Under the pieces are notes generated by a model. It was not told the origin of the DNA, searched no databases, and worked only from the letters and a program-made list of their open reading frames with translations. DNA of 64,000 bases from contig OZ243958.1 of NCBI GenBank assembly GCA_965214495.1, positions 2,542,001 through 2,606,000 of the forward strand. The letters run 5' to 3'. Positions 16,701-24,937 of this stretch are shown here, piece by piece. Numbering within the stretch: position 1 is the first letter of the stretch; every line of letters begins with the position of its first letter. A program made the translations under genes and the position numbers. The stretch is from JANQOH01 sp965214495 (lineage in GTDB: Bacteria; Pseudomonadota; Alphaproteobacteria; UBA7887).

Positions 16701-16721
16701 TTTCCAAACCGAGACACTACT
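16701..16721 (-). repeat. Terminal-repeat-like sequence, copy 3 (right edge of accessory island)
   Basis: On the minus strand AGTAGTGTCTCGGTTTGGAA, matching copy 2 at about 17 of 19 positions in inverted orientation. It ends 43 bp before the start of the phosphotransferase gene and marks the right edge of the decayed region. Confidence 0.55.
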
Positions 16722-16764
16722 CGGCGGCTGTTCCCGCGCGCGAAGTGGGACTACTATCGCGGCA

Positions 16765-17829
16765 ATGAACGATCGGGCGAGTTCGACGGAAGAATTGATT
16801 CCGGTGCGTGCGGCGCACCGGTTCGACGAAGGGGCGCTGGCCGTCTGGTTGCGCGGCAAGCTGGACGGCGCTGCGGCACCGATGCAGGTGAGCCAGTTTC
16901 ACGGCGGCCAGTCGAACCCGACCTTCGTGCTCGATTTCGGCAGGCACGACTACGTGCTGCGCAAGAAGCCACCGGGCGAGTTGCTGCCCTCGGCGCACGC
17001 GGTGGAACGCGAATACCGCGTGCAAAAGGCGCTGGCAGCGACCGGCCTGCCGCTCGCGCACATGCATCTGCTGTGCGAGGACAGCGACGTGATCGGCACG
17101 CCGTTCTACGTCATGGAGCGCAAGCGGGGGCGCGTGTTCAACGCCGTGACGATGCCCGATTCCCACCGGCGCGAACGCGCCCGCGTCTATGGCCACATGA
17201 ACGAGTGTCTGGCGTTCCTCCACGGGTTGGACTGGCGGGCACTCGGACTCGCCGATTTCGGCCGGCCGGGCAGCTATTTCGCGCGTCAGGTCGGCCGCTG
17301 GTCGAAACAGTACCTCATGTCGAAGCAACGCGAGATTCCGGCCATGGACCGGCTTATCGAGTGGTTGCCCGAGAACCTGCCGGACGACACCGAAACGGCC
17401 GTCGTTCACGGCGACTACAGGCTCGGCAATCTGATGATCCATCCCGACCGGCCGGAGGTCGTCGCGATTTTCGACTGGGAACTGTCCACTCTCGGCCATC
17501 CGCTCGCCGACCTGGGCTACAACCTGTTGCCTTGGGGCGCGGATCACCGGGAGCACCTCGGCCTCGCCGGCGTCGATTTCGCCGGCTTGGGCATCCCCGA
17601 CCAGGATTCCTATGTCGCCACCTATTGCCGCCACGCCGGGCGCACCGTGTTCGACCCGACCTTCCATATCGCGTTCTCGCTGTTCCGCAGCGCCGCGATC
17701 GTCGAGGGCGTGTATGCGCGCGGTCTCGCCGGCAATGCGAGCAGCGCCGATGCGGCGAAATACGGCGCCATGACCCGCCCGCAGGCGGAGCGCGCGTGGT
17801 CGCTCATCGAACGGGCAGGGTTGGCCTGA
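16765..17829 (+). CDS. Aminoglycoside-phosphotransferase-family kinase (ACAD10/11-like)
   Basis: A 354-residue small-molecule kinase of the APH fold. It has the nucleotide-binding strand QFHGGQSNPTFVLDF (44-58) and LRKKPPGELLPSAHAV (65-80) with the ATP-binding Lys. Brenner's catalytic motif HGDYRLGNLM is at 215-224, and DWELSTLG (237-244) carries the metal-binding Asp. This subgroup, with DYRLGN and RKKP, is close to the kinase domain fused to acyl-CoA dehydrogenases in ACAD10/11, which acts on hydroxyacyl substrates, so an antibiotic target is unlikely. The start ATG 16765 was chosen because the frame upstream crosses the island's repeat. It lies just outside the island and points towards panC. 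Confidence 0.85.
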   Translation: MNDRASSTEELIPVRAAHRFDEGALAVWLRGKLDGAAAPMQVSQFHGGQSNPTFVLDFGRHDYVLRKKPPGELLPSAHAVEREYRVQKALAATGLPLAHMHLLCEDSDVIGTPFYVMERKRGRVFNAVTMPDSHRRERARVYGHMNECLAFLHGLDWRALGLADFGRPGSYFARQVGRWSKQYLMSKQREIPAMDRLIEWLPENLPDDTETAVVHGDYRLGNLMIHPDRPEVVAIFDWELSTLGHPLADLGYNLLPWGADHREHLGLAGVDFAGLGIPDQDSYVATYCRHAGRTVFDPTFHIAFSLFRSAAIVEGVYARGLAGNASSADAAKYGAMTRPQAERAWSLIERAGLA

Positions 17830-17944
17830 ACGCGGCGGCGGCGTGCGGTTCGTGCCCCCCCTTTCGGCGCGAGCCCCCGCTTGATCCTTGTTGCAATGCA
17901 ACATAGATTCCGCGCGGCCGCGTGAGGGAGTCGGGAGGCGAGCG

Positions 17945-18835
17945 ATGGCCGGTTCGTCCGCTTTGCCGCGGGTCGCGGCGACGATTGCCGAACTGCGGGC
18001 CACGGTCGCGGGCTGGCGCGCCGAACGCGTCGGTCGGATCGGGGTCGTGCCGACGATGGGCTATCTGCACGCCGGGCACATGGCGCTGGTCGCGGCGGCG
18101 CAGGCGCGGTGCGCGCGCACGGTGGTCACCATCTTCGTCAATCCCGCCCAGTTCGGCCCCAACGAGGACTTGGCCACATATCCCCGAGATCTCACGGGCG
18201 ACCTGCAGAAACTGCGCGACGCGGGGGTCGATGCGGCGTTCACCCCGGCGATCGGGGAAATGTATCCCGGCGGTTTCGCGACCGCCGTATCGGTGGCCGG
18301 TCTCTCGGAAGGGCTGTGCGGCGCCGCACGGCCCGGCCATTTCACCGGCGTCGCCACGGTGGTCGCCAAACTGTTCCTACAATGCGGCGCCGACGAAGCG
18401 TTCTTCGGCGAGAAGGACTATCAGCAGTTCAGAGTCGTGGAGCGCATGGCGCGCGACCTCGACATCCCGACCGAAGTCGTTGCGGTGCCGACGGTGCGCG
18501 AGGCCGACGGTCTCGCCGTCTCGTCGCGCAACGTCAATCTGACCGCCGCGCAACGCGCGGTCGCGCCCGAACTGTCCGGAGCGCTCAGCGCGGCCGTCCG
18601 GGCGGCGGCGCGCGGTGCGTCGGTCGCGGAAGCCGAGGCGGTCGGGCGTGCGCAGCTCGACCGCGCCGGCTTCGACAGGATCGATTATTTCGAATGCCGC
18701 GACGCCGCAACCCTGGCGCCGATCACCCGGTTCGACGCGCCGGCGCGCGCACTGGCGGCCGCATGGCTCAGCGCCACCCGCCTGATCGACAACCGACCGA
18801 TCCCGCCGACCGGACCCGGCGCAGGGCCGGCATAG
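17945..18835 (+). CDS. panC: Pantothenate synthetase
   Basis: Joins pantoate and beta-alanine with ATP to make pantothenate, the CoA precursor. The 296-residue protein has PTMGYLHAGHMALV with the nucleotide-binding HxGH (42-45), FVNPAQFGPNEDL, the GEKDYQQF loop and the KMSKS-like SSRNVNL. The ATG at 17945 is preceded by GGGAGGCGAGCG, and the N terminus matches the family. panB is not adjacent. The gene is convergent with mutL, whose end lies 11 bp away. Confidence 0.96.
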   Translation: MAGSSALPRVAATIAELRATVAGWRAERVGRIGVVPTMGYLHAGHMALVAAAQARCARTVVTIFVNPAQFGPNEDLATYPRDLTGDLQKLRDAGVDAAFTPAIGEMYPGGFATAVSVAGLSEGLCGAARPGHFTGVATVVAKLFLQCGADEAFFGEKDYQQFRVVERMARDLDIPTEVVAVPTVREADGLAVSSRNVNLTAAQRAVAPELSGALSAAVRAAARGASVAEAEAVGRAQLDRAGFDRIDYFECRDAATLAPITRFDAPARALAAAWLSATRLIDNRPIPPTGPGAGPA

Positions 18836-18846
18836 AGACAGGCGAG

Positions 18847-20613
18847 TCAGCGCCGTCCGAACAGTCGTTCGATGTCGCCGAGCTTGAGCTCGACATAGGT
18901 CGGACGGCCGTGATTGCATTGCCCCGAATGCGGAGTCTCCTCCATTTCCCGCAACAGGGCATTCATCTCCGGCATGGTCAGGCGGCGGCCGGCGCGCACG
19001 CTGCCGTGGCACGCCAGCGTGCCGCACATTTCGTCGAACCGGTCGGTGAGGCGGGTCACCCCGTCCGTCGCGGCGAGATCGTCGGCGAGATCGCGCACCA
19101 GCCCGGCCACGTCGGTTTCGCCGAGCAGCGCGGGGGTTTCACGGACCACGACCGCCCCCTCGCCGAACGGCTCCAGCACGAGACCGAACTCGGCGAGCTC
19201 TTCGGCGCGTGCGGCAAGGGCGTCGGCCGCCGCCGGGTCGAGTTCGATCACTTCCGGAATCAACAGTATCTGCCGCGCGACGGTGCCGTTCGCGAGGCCG
19301 GCGCGCATGCGTTCGAGCACGAGGCGCTCGTGGGCGGCGTGCTGATCGACGATGACGATGCCGTCGTCGGTTTGCGCCACGATGTAGGTCTCGTGCAACT
19401 GTCCGCGGGCGGCGCCGAGCGGCCAGCGCCCGTCCTCGGGCCCGGGAACGGCGGACGGCGGTTCGACGCGGGCTTGCGGCGGCGCAGCCAACGGTCCCTG
19501 CCAGACCGCCGCTTCGGCCGCGAGCCCGGCGGTGGCCGGATGCCGCGCCGGCGGCCATGACCCGCCCCGCGCGGAGTCGAGGGCCGCGCCGGCGACCGTC
19601 GTCGATGCGCGATGACCGGCGGAATCGAGCGCCGCACGCACCGCGCCGACGACCAGCCCGCGCACCGCTGCCGCGTCGCGGAAACGCATCTCGGCCTTCG
19701 CCGGATGGACGTTCACGTCGACCGCCCCCGGCGGCAGGGTCAGAAACAGCGCCACCAGCGGATGGCGATCGCGCGCCAGCAGGTCGCGATAGGCGCCCCG
19801 CACCGCGCCGAGCAGGAGCCGGTCGCGTACCGGACGGCCATTGACGAACAGGAACTGCTTGCGGGCCTGGGCCTGATTGAGCGTCGGCAGCCCGGCGAAG
19901 CCCTCGATGACGACGCCGTCGCGCTCGCCCGACACCGGCGCCGCGTTGTCGGCGAAGTCGCGCCCCATAAGTCGGCGCAGCCTCGCGAGGCGGGCGTCGA
20001 ACAGATCGCCCGGCTCGGCGGCCAGATCGTGGCGGACGCGCCCGTCGCAGGTCAGGCGGAAGGCGATGTCGGGGCGCGCCATGGCGGTTTCGGTGAAACG
20101 CTCGGCGACCGCTGCGGTCTCGGCCCGTTCGCTCTTGAGGAATTTGAGGCGGGCCGGGGTGGCGTAGAACAGATCGCGGGCCTCGACCCGGGTGCCGGCG
20201 GCGAGCGCGGCCGGGTACGGTGCGCCGACGGCGCCGCCCTCCACCGTCAGCGACCAGGCCTCATCGGCCCCGCGCGCGCGGCTGGTCAGGCGCAGCCGCG
20301 CCACGGCGCCGATGGAGGGCAGCGCCTCGCCGCGGAACCCGAGACTGGCGATGGCGTTCAGATCTTCGCCGGCAAGTTTCGACGTGACATGGCGCGCGAC
20401 CGCCAGCGCCAGATCGTCGGCGCTCATGCCGCAGCCGTCGTCGGCGACAACGACCGTGCCCTTGCCGCCGCACGCGAGATCCACCGAGACGCGCCGCGCG
20501 CCAGCGTCGATCGCGTTCTCGACCAGTTCCTTGACCACGTTGCCCGGGCGTTCGATCACCTCGCCGGCGGCGATGCGGTTGATCACACCCTCGGGCAGAC
20601 GGCGCAGGGTCAT
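18847..20613 (-). CDS. mutL: DNA mismatch repair protein MutL
   Basis: Couples MutS mismatch recognition to strand removal. The 588-residue protein has an N-terminal GHKL ATPase (KELVENAIDAGA, DDGCGM, SLGFRGEALPSI), the linker, and a C-terminal dimerisation domain. It carries the endonuclease motif DQHAAHERLVLE, so this MutL nicks DNA itself, as expected for organisms without MutH. The end GQCNHGRPTYVELKLGDIERLFGRR is the usual C-terminal metal-site region. The start overlaps the pgi stop by 4 bp (ATGA), an unusual but real coupling. Confidence 0.97.
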   Translation of the reverse strand: MTLRRLPEGVINRIAAGEVIERPGNVVKELVENAIDAGARRVSVDLACGGKGTVVVADDGCGMSADDLALAVARHVTSKLAGEDLNAIASLGFRGEALPSIGAVARLRLTSRARGADEAWSLTVEGGAVGAPYPAALAAGTRVEARDLFYATPARLKFLKSERAETAAVAERFTETAMARPDIAFRLTCDGRVRHDLAAEPGDLFDARLARLRRLMGRDFADNAAPVSGERDGVVIEGFAGLPTLNQAQARKQFLFVNGRPVRDRLLLGAVRGAYRDLLARDRHPLVALFLTLPPGAVDVNVHPAKAEMRFRDAAAVRGLVVGAVRAALDSAGHRASTTVAGAALDSARGGSWPPARHPATAGLAAEAAVWQGPLAAPPQARVEPPSAVPGPEDGRWPLGAARGQLHETYIVAQTDDGIVIVDQHAAHERLVLERMRAGLANGTVARQILLIPEVIELDPAAADALAARAEELAEFGLVLEPFGEGAVVVRETPALLGETDVAGLVRDLADDLAATDGVTRLTDRFDEMCGTLACHGSVRAGRRLTMPEMNALLREMEETPHSGQCNHGRPTYVELKLGDIERLFGRR

Positions 20614-21935
20614 GCGGCGTGCCGCACGGCCTGGGCGAGATAGCGCCGCGCGAGGCGCTTGCCGTGTTCGACCGCCGGCTGGCCGAACGGCGACACGCCG
20701 AACAACCGCCCGGCGATCACGGTTTCAAGCATGAAGTGCATGAGCAGCGCGCCGAGCCGGCGCGCGTCGAGATCGGCGAGCCGGATACGGCGCACCGGGC
20801 GACCGGCAGCGGCGAGCGCATCGCCGGTCGCCCGCGCCATCGCACCGGCAAGGTCGCCGAGGGTCGCGCCGGCAAGCCAGGCAAGCGCCGGGTCGCCTGC
20901 GACCGCCGCCGGTTCGACCCGCGGCCCCGCTCCCGCCGCGTCGAGGGTGACGAGGGTGACCAACTTGTCGGCCGGACCGTCGAGCCAGAGCTGTAGCTGG
21001 CTGTGCTGGTCGCGCGGCCCGAGCGCCGGCACCGGGGTCGTTCCCCTGCCGTCCTTGCCGAGCGATTCGGCCCAGAGCTGGCCATACCACGCCGCGAAGG
21101 GCGCCAGCCGGTCGCCATAGGGCATCATCACGCTGGCGGCGACACCGCGCGTTTCGACCAGCGCGGCGTGCAGCGCGGCGCCGAGCGCCGGCGCAGCCGC
21201 GCCCGGCTCGGCGGCGCCGAGAGTCCGGCGCAGCACTTCGGTCGCGCCGGCGCGCACGGCGCGCGCATCGATGCCGGCGAGCATGGCGGGCAACAACCCG
21301 ACCGGCGACAGCACCGAATAACGACCGCCGAGGTCGGGATCGTGGTCGATCGTCCGCAGTGCGTGGCGGGCCGCAAAACGACGCAACGGATTGTCGCCCG
21401 GTTCGCAGACGAGCAGGAAGCGCGACCGCGCCGCCGCTTCGTTCTGCGCCGCGCGCACCGCCTCATGGACCAGGACGAACTGGGCGAGAGTTTCCGCTGT
21501 ACCGCCGGATTTCGAGACGACCAGAAACAGCGTGCGCGCGAGGTCGAGATCGTTCATCAGAGCCGCGAAGCCGTGCGGGTCGAGATTGTCGAGGAAGCGC
21601 GGTCGCGCGGTGTCGGGCGCGAGCGCGCACAGAGTCCGCGCGCCAAGGCTCGAGCCGCCGGTTCCGATCAGCACCACACCGTGACTGTCGGCGCGCAAAT
21701 CCTCGACCAGCGGTGCGAGTTGCACGAGGTCGTCGTCGCGCTCGGGCAGAGTAAGCCACGGCGCCGCTCCCGATTCGCAGGCCGCACGCAGACTGTCGAG
21801 CGCCGGGCGGCAGCGAGCCAGCGCCGAGTCCAGCGCGGCGTCTTCGGCCCCGCCGGCGACGGCGCCGGCAAGGCATAGCGCGATGTCGTGGTCGTAAGGC
21901 ACGGTGCCGGACTGTAGCATGACGATCGTCATCAT
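20610..21935 (-). CDS. pgi: Glucose-6-phosphate isomerase (short form)
   Basis: Interconverts glucose 6-phosphate and fructose 6-phosphate. The 441-residue protein has two SIS domains: GVVLIGTGGSSLGARTL near residue 85-100, the phosphate loop VVSKSGGTAETLAQF, and GKDGRGTTPVPALGPRDQHS followed by LQLWLDGP. The length places it in the short bacterial PGI group rather than the ~550-residue form. The start is unclear: ATG 21935 (with a second ATG directly after), ATG 21920 and TTG 21959 are all possible and none has a good ribosome site. It is transcribed divergently from the small gene at 21962 with almost no space between, and overlaps mutL downstream. Confidence 0.9.
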   Translation of the reverse strand: MMTIVMLQSGTVPYDHDIALCLAGAVAGGAEDAALDSALARCRPALDSLRAACESGAAPWLTLPERDDDLVQLAPLVEDLRADSHGVVLIGTGGSSLGARTLCALAPDTARPRFLDNLDPHGFAALMNDLDLARTLFLVVSKSGGTAETLAQFVLVHEAVRAAQNEAAARSRFLLVCEPGDNPLRRFAARHALRTIDHDPDLGGRYSVLSPVGLLPAMLAGIDARAVRAGATEVLRRTLGAAEPGAAAPALGAALHAALVETRGVAASVMMPYGDRLAPFAAWYGQLWAESLGKDGRGTTPVPALGPRDQHSQLQLWLDGPADKLVTLVTLDAAGAGPRVEPAAVAGDPALAWLAGATLGDLAGAMARATGDALAAAGRPVRRIRLADLDARRLGALLMHFMLETVIAGRLFGVSPFGQPAVEHGKRLARRYLAQAVRHAA

Positions 21936-21961
21936 ATCGTGAGGCGCGAGAGGAACCAAGG

Positions 21962-22168
21962 ATGAACGACGAGGGTCTCAACCGCAGTCTGCGCAAATTT
22001 CTCAGGACGGTCGGCGTGACCGGCCAGCGCGAGATCGAAACCGCGGTGCGCGCGGCGCTCGCCGACGGGACCATCGACGCCGAAGAGGCGTTGGCGGTCG
22101 AGGCGCGGATCGAAATCGCCGGCATCGGCTTCGTCCACACGGTCTCCGCGACGCTCACGCTTGCGTGA
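21962..22168 (+). CDS. DUF6494 family small protein
   Basis: A 68-residue acidic protein with the conserved start NDEGLNRSLRKFLRTVGVTG, then QREIETAVRAAL and a short beta-rich end (IEIAGIGFVHTVSATLTL). This corresponds to DUF6494, a small family common in alphaproteobacteria with no known function. A good ribosome binding site (GAGAGGAACCAAGG) precedes the ATG. It is divergent from pgi. Confidence 0.75.
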   Translation: MNDEGLNRSLRKFLRTVGVTGQREIETAVRAALADGTIDAEEALAVEARIEIAGIGFVHTVSATLTLA

Positions 22169-22240
22169 AGGCCCGCCATCCTTGCCGTCACCGAGGCGTT
22201 CGGGCTAAATCATGCCCCTTATCGACTCGGAGGGACGGTC

Positions 22241-23008
22241 ATGCGCGAAAACCGGGTGCGGAAGATCTGGCGGCAGGGCGGCGCGGTGGTCAATGGCTGG
22301 CTCGCCATCCCGCACAGCTTTTCCGCCGAGACGATGGCCAACGCGCCGTTCGACAGCGTGACCGTCGACACGCAGCACGGCATGGTGGATTTTCCGGACG
22401 CGGTGTCGATGTTCGCCGCGATGTCGGCCTACGCGCCGACGCCGCTCGCGCGGGTGCCGTGGAACGACCCGGCGGCGATCATGAAGCTGCTCGATGCCGG
22501 TAGCTACGGCATCATCTGTCCGATGATCAACAGCGCCGACGAATGCGAGCGCTTCGTCGGCGCCTGCCGCTACGCGCCGGCGGGCTATCGCAGTTTCGGC
22601 CCCGCGCGCGGCCTTCTCTATGGCGGCCCCGACTATGCCGAGCACGCCAACGACACGGTCGTCGCGATGGCGATGATCGAGACGGCGGAGGCGGTCGACA
22701 ATGTCGAGGAAATCATGTCGGTGCCAGGTCTGGACGGGGTCTATATCGGCCCCAACGATCTGGCGATCAGCCTCGGCAACCCGCCGAATCCGGAGCCGAC
22801 GGCGCCGAACGTGCTGGACGCGTGCGAGACGGTGCTCGCCTGCGCGAAGCGCCGCGGCCTCGCGGCGGGGATGCACACGCCTTCGGGCGCCTCGGCGCGC
22901 GACAAGATCGACAAGGGCTACCAGTTCGTAACGATAGCCAACGACACGCGCCTGCTGGCGGCAGCGGCGGCGAACGAGATTGCCATCGCCCGCGGCGGCA
23001 ATGCCTGA
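22241..23008 (+). CDS. HpcH/HpaI-family aldolase
   Basis: A 255-residue class II pyruvate aldolase of the HpcH/HpaI (2,4-dihydroxyhept-2-ene-1,7-dioate aldolase) family. These enzymes reversibly split 4-hydroxy-2-oxo acids to pyruvate and an aldehyde with a divalent metal. Visible are SVTVDTQHGMVDF (catalytic His region), LARVPWNDPAAIMKLLDAG with the substrate-binding Arg, MAMIETAEAVDNV with the metal ligand Glu, and GVYIGPNDLAISLG with the metal ligand Asp. An AGGGACGGTC stretch precedes the ATG. Nothing nearby indicates a specific aromatic pathway, so the substrate is open. Confidence 0.88.
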   Translation: MRENRVRKIWRQGGAVVNGWLAIPHSFSAETMANAPFDSVTVDTQHGMVDFPDAVSMFAAMSAYAPTPLARVPWNDPAAIMKLLDAGSYGIICPMINSADECERFVGACRYAPAGYRSFGPARGLLYGGPDYAEHANDTVVAMAMIETAEAVDNVEEIMSVPGLDGVYIGPNDLAISLGNPPNPEPTAPNVLDACETVLACAKRRGLAAGMHTPSGASARDKIDKGYQFVTIANDTRLLAAAAANEIAIARGGNA

Positions 23009-23037
23009 GTTCCAACCGGCTCGCGCTGCGGGGATTG

Positions 23038-23113
23038 TGGTGGAGCCGAGGGGAATCGAACCCCTGACCTCGACATTGCGAACGTCGCGCTCTCCCGACT
23101 GAGCTACGGCCCC
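23038..23113 (-). tRNA. tRNA-Ala (anticodon CGC)
   Basis: A 76-nt cloverleaf on the minus strand: acceptor GGGGCCG/CGGCTCC with the G3-U70 pair that marks tRNA-Ala, D arm GCTC...GAGC, anticodon stem CGACG/TGTCG with loop TTCGCAA (anticodon CGC, reading GCG), T arm AGGGG-TTCGATT-CCCCT, discriminator A and an encoded CCA. The GCG codon is abundant in this GC-rich genome. It lies between the aldolase and YggT genes. Confidence 0.96.
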
Positions 23114-23173
23114 GCGGCACGCGTGTTATACAGAGGCGATTCCGTCGCGTAAATCCCTTCGTCCGGCCGTTCC

Positions 23174-23476
23174 ATGCTGCAACTCATCGGCTTCGTCGAC
23201 TGGCTTTTCGGCCTCTACATGTGGATCGTGATCGCCAATGCGATCCTGAGCTGGCTGGCGGCGTTCAACGTCGTCAACATGCGCAATCCGTTCGTCTATT
23301 CCGTGGGCAACGCGCTGTATCGGCTCACCGAACCGGTGCTGAGGCCGGTCAGGCGGGTGCTGCCGCCGATGGGCGGCCTTGACCTGTCGCCGGTGGTTGT
23401 GCTCCTGGCCGTCGTGTTCATTCGCGAAGTGCTGCTGGTCAATCTGGCCCAATCGGTGGCGCGCGGCGGGTTCTGA
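23174..23476 (+). CDS. YggT family membrane protein
   Basis: A 100-residue protein with two transmembrane segments (about 5-27 and 74-93) and the family motif LYRLTEPVLRPVRRVLPPMGGLDLSP in between. YggT proteins are implicated in osmotic tolerance and, in photosynthetic lineages (CCB3), in haem or thylakoid functions; the bacterial role is not settled. It is convergent with the DUF1489 gene, 16 bp away. Confidence 0.9.
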   Translation: MLQLIGFVDWLFGLYMWIVIANAILSWLAAFNVVNMRNPFVYSVGNALYRLTEPVLRPVRRVLPPMGGLDLSPVVVLLAVVFIREVLLVNLAQSVARGGF

Positions 23477-23492
23477 CGGCGCCGGCGGGGCG

Positions 23493-23927
23493 TCAGATCA
23501 GGCCGAGTTCGCGCAGTTCGGCGGCCATCGCGGGTGGCAGGGAATCGTTCGTCCGGATCGCGGGGCGATCGGGCGGCGCATCGCGGTCTTCGAGATAGCG
23601 CCAACCCTGCATCGGCCGCGCGCGGCGCGGTTCCGTTTCGATCAGCGCCGGATCGAGCACGATAGCGCAGCGCTTGAGGCCCGCGGCGTCGCCGATCGGT
23701 TCGAGCGCCGCGATGCGCTGTCGCACGCGAATGCAGCCCCCGACGATCCAGTAGAGTGACCCACGGCCGGCGATGTCGCCGGCGCGGCGCGGCATGTGAC
23801 GCGTGAGGTGCCGCAACACCGCGGGTTCGCCGCCGGCGCGCAATCGTTCGAGGCGCTCCGCCTGCCGCACGCGCAAGCACGCGATCGAGTCGATACCGAC
23901 GCACATCTTGAGCAAATGAAGGACCAT
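23493..23927 (-). CDS. DUF1489 family protein
   Basis: A 144-residue soluble protein of DUF1489, a family nearly confined to alphaproteobacteria and without known function. Visible family segments are LHLLKMCVGIDSI at the start, HMPRRAGDIAGRGSLYWIVG, RCAIVLDPALIETEPR and QGWRYLEDRDAPPD. No catalytic motif is evident. It is transcribed away from the next gene, leaving about 87 bp for two divergent promoters. Confidence 0.85.
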   Translation of the reverse strand: MVLHLLKMCVGIDSIACLRVRQAERLERLRAGGEPAVLRHLTRHMPRRAGDIAGRGSLYWIVGGCIRVRQRIAALEPIGDAAGLKRCAIVLDPALIETEPRRARPMQGWRYLEDRDAPPDRPAIRTNDSLPPAMAAELRELGLI

Positions 23928-24014
23928 CGCCGACCTGTGTAGCCGATTCGGGCGATTGCCGTCAGGGGACGCGATCCGCTACGCTGGCGCGGTCGATCCA
24001 GGGAGGGGGAGCCG

Positions 24015-24926
24015 ATGCCGGATTTCGCGCCGTTCGAGGGGGTTCTGCCGCCGGTTCTGACGCCGTTTACCGAAGACCTCGCGCCCGACCGTGCGGCGTT
24101 CGTCGCACATTGCCGCTGGCTCCTGTGCCAGGGGGCGGACGGGCTGGCGGTGTTCGGCACCACGAGCGAGGCGAACTCGTTGTCGGGCGCCGAACGCATG
24201 GGATTGCTAGACGCACTGGTGGCGGACGGGATCGACCCTGCGGCGCTGATGCCGGGCACCGGGTGCTGCGCGCTCCCCGACTCGGTGGCACTCACGCGCC
24301 ACGCTCTGGATGCCGGCTGCGGCGGCGTGCTGATGCTGCCGCCGTTCTATTACAAGGGGGTCGACGATGACGGGGTGTTCGCCAGCATCGCCGAAGTGAT
24401 CGAACGCATCGGCGACACGCGGCTTCGGGTCTATCTCTATCATATTCCGCCGATGGCGGGGATCGGCTTCAACCTCGACGTAGTGGGCCGCCTCATCGAC
24501 GCCTATCCGAAGACCGTGGTCGGGTTGAAGGACAGTTCGGGCGATTGGCGCAATACCGAGGCGTTGATTTCGGCCTGGCCCGACTTCGCGACGTTCTCGG
24601 GCTCCGAGGTCTTCCTGCTCGCCAATCTGCGCGCCGGCGGCGCCGGTTGCATCACCGCCACGGGCAACGTGAACCTCGCGGCGATCCGCACGCTGTATGC
24701 GCGTTGGCGTTCGCCCGAGGCCGACGTTCTGCAGGCGGAGATCACCGCGCTGCGCGAAGCCGTTCAGGCGCATCCGATGATCCCCGCGCTCAAGGCCATT
24801 CTGGCGGCGCATCGCAGCGCACCGGGTTGGGCGCGTGTGCGCCCGCCATTGAGCGCACTCGCGCCGGCCGCGGCCGCGGCGCTTACCGGAGCTCTGCGCG
24901 AGCGCGAATTCGCACTGGCTGCCTGA
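24015..24926 (+). CDS. Dihydrodipicolinate synthase/N-acetylneuraminate lyase family aldolase
   Basis: A 303-residue class I aldolase of the DapA/NanA barrel. It shows GVLPPVLTPF at the start, FGTTSEANSLS (phosphate- or carboxylate-binding loop), VYLYHIPPMAG with the conserved Tyr, and VVGLKDSSGDW with the Schiff-base Lys. The C-terminal part departs from true dihydrodipicolinate synthase, and the loop after GTTSE differs (ANSLS instead of the DapA pattern), so a different 2-oxo acid substrate is likely. AGGGAGGGGGAGCC precedes the ATG. No lysine or sialic-acid genes lie nearby. Confidence 0.82.
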   Translation: MPDFAPFEGVLPPVLTPFTEDLAPDRAAFVAHCRWLLCQGADGLAVFGTTSEANSLSGAERMGLLDALVADGIDPAALMPGTGCCALPDSVALTRHALDAGCGGVLMLPPFYYKGVDDDGVFASIAEVIERIGDTRLRVYLYHIPPMAGIGFNLDVVGRLIDAYPKTVVGLKDSSGDWRNTEALISAWPDFATFSGSEVFLLANLRAGGAGCITATGNVNLAAIRTLYARWRSPEADVLQAEITALREAVQAHPMIPALKAILAAHRSAPGWARVRPPLSALAPAAAAALTGALREREFALAA

Positions 24927-24937
24927 CGCGCGGCGCG

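Noticed and set aside
16765..17829. Antibiotic-resistance aminoglycoside kinase
   Set aside because: Its motifs fit the ACAD10/11-like subgroup of the APH fold, which is chromosomal and metabolic, not the resistance enzymes.
24015..24926. Calling this gene dapA
   Set aside because: It belongs to the DapA/NanA superfamily and has the Schiff-base Lys, but the active-site loop differs from true dihydrodipicolinate synthase and the context is unrelated.
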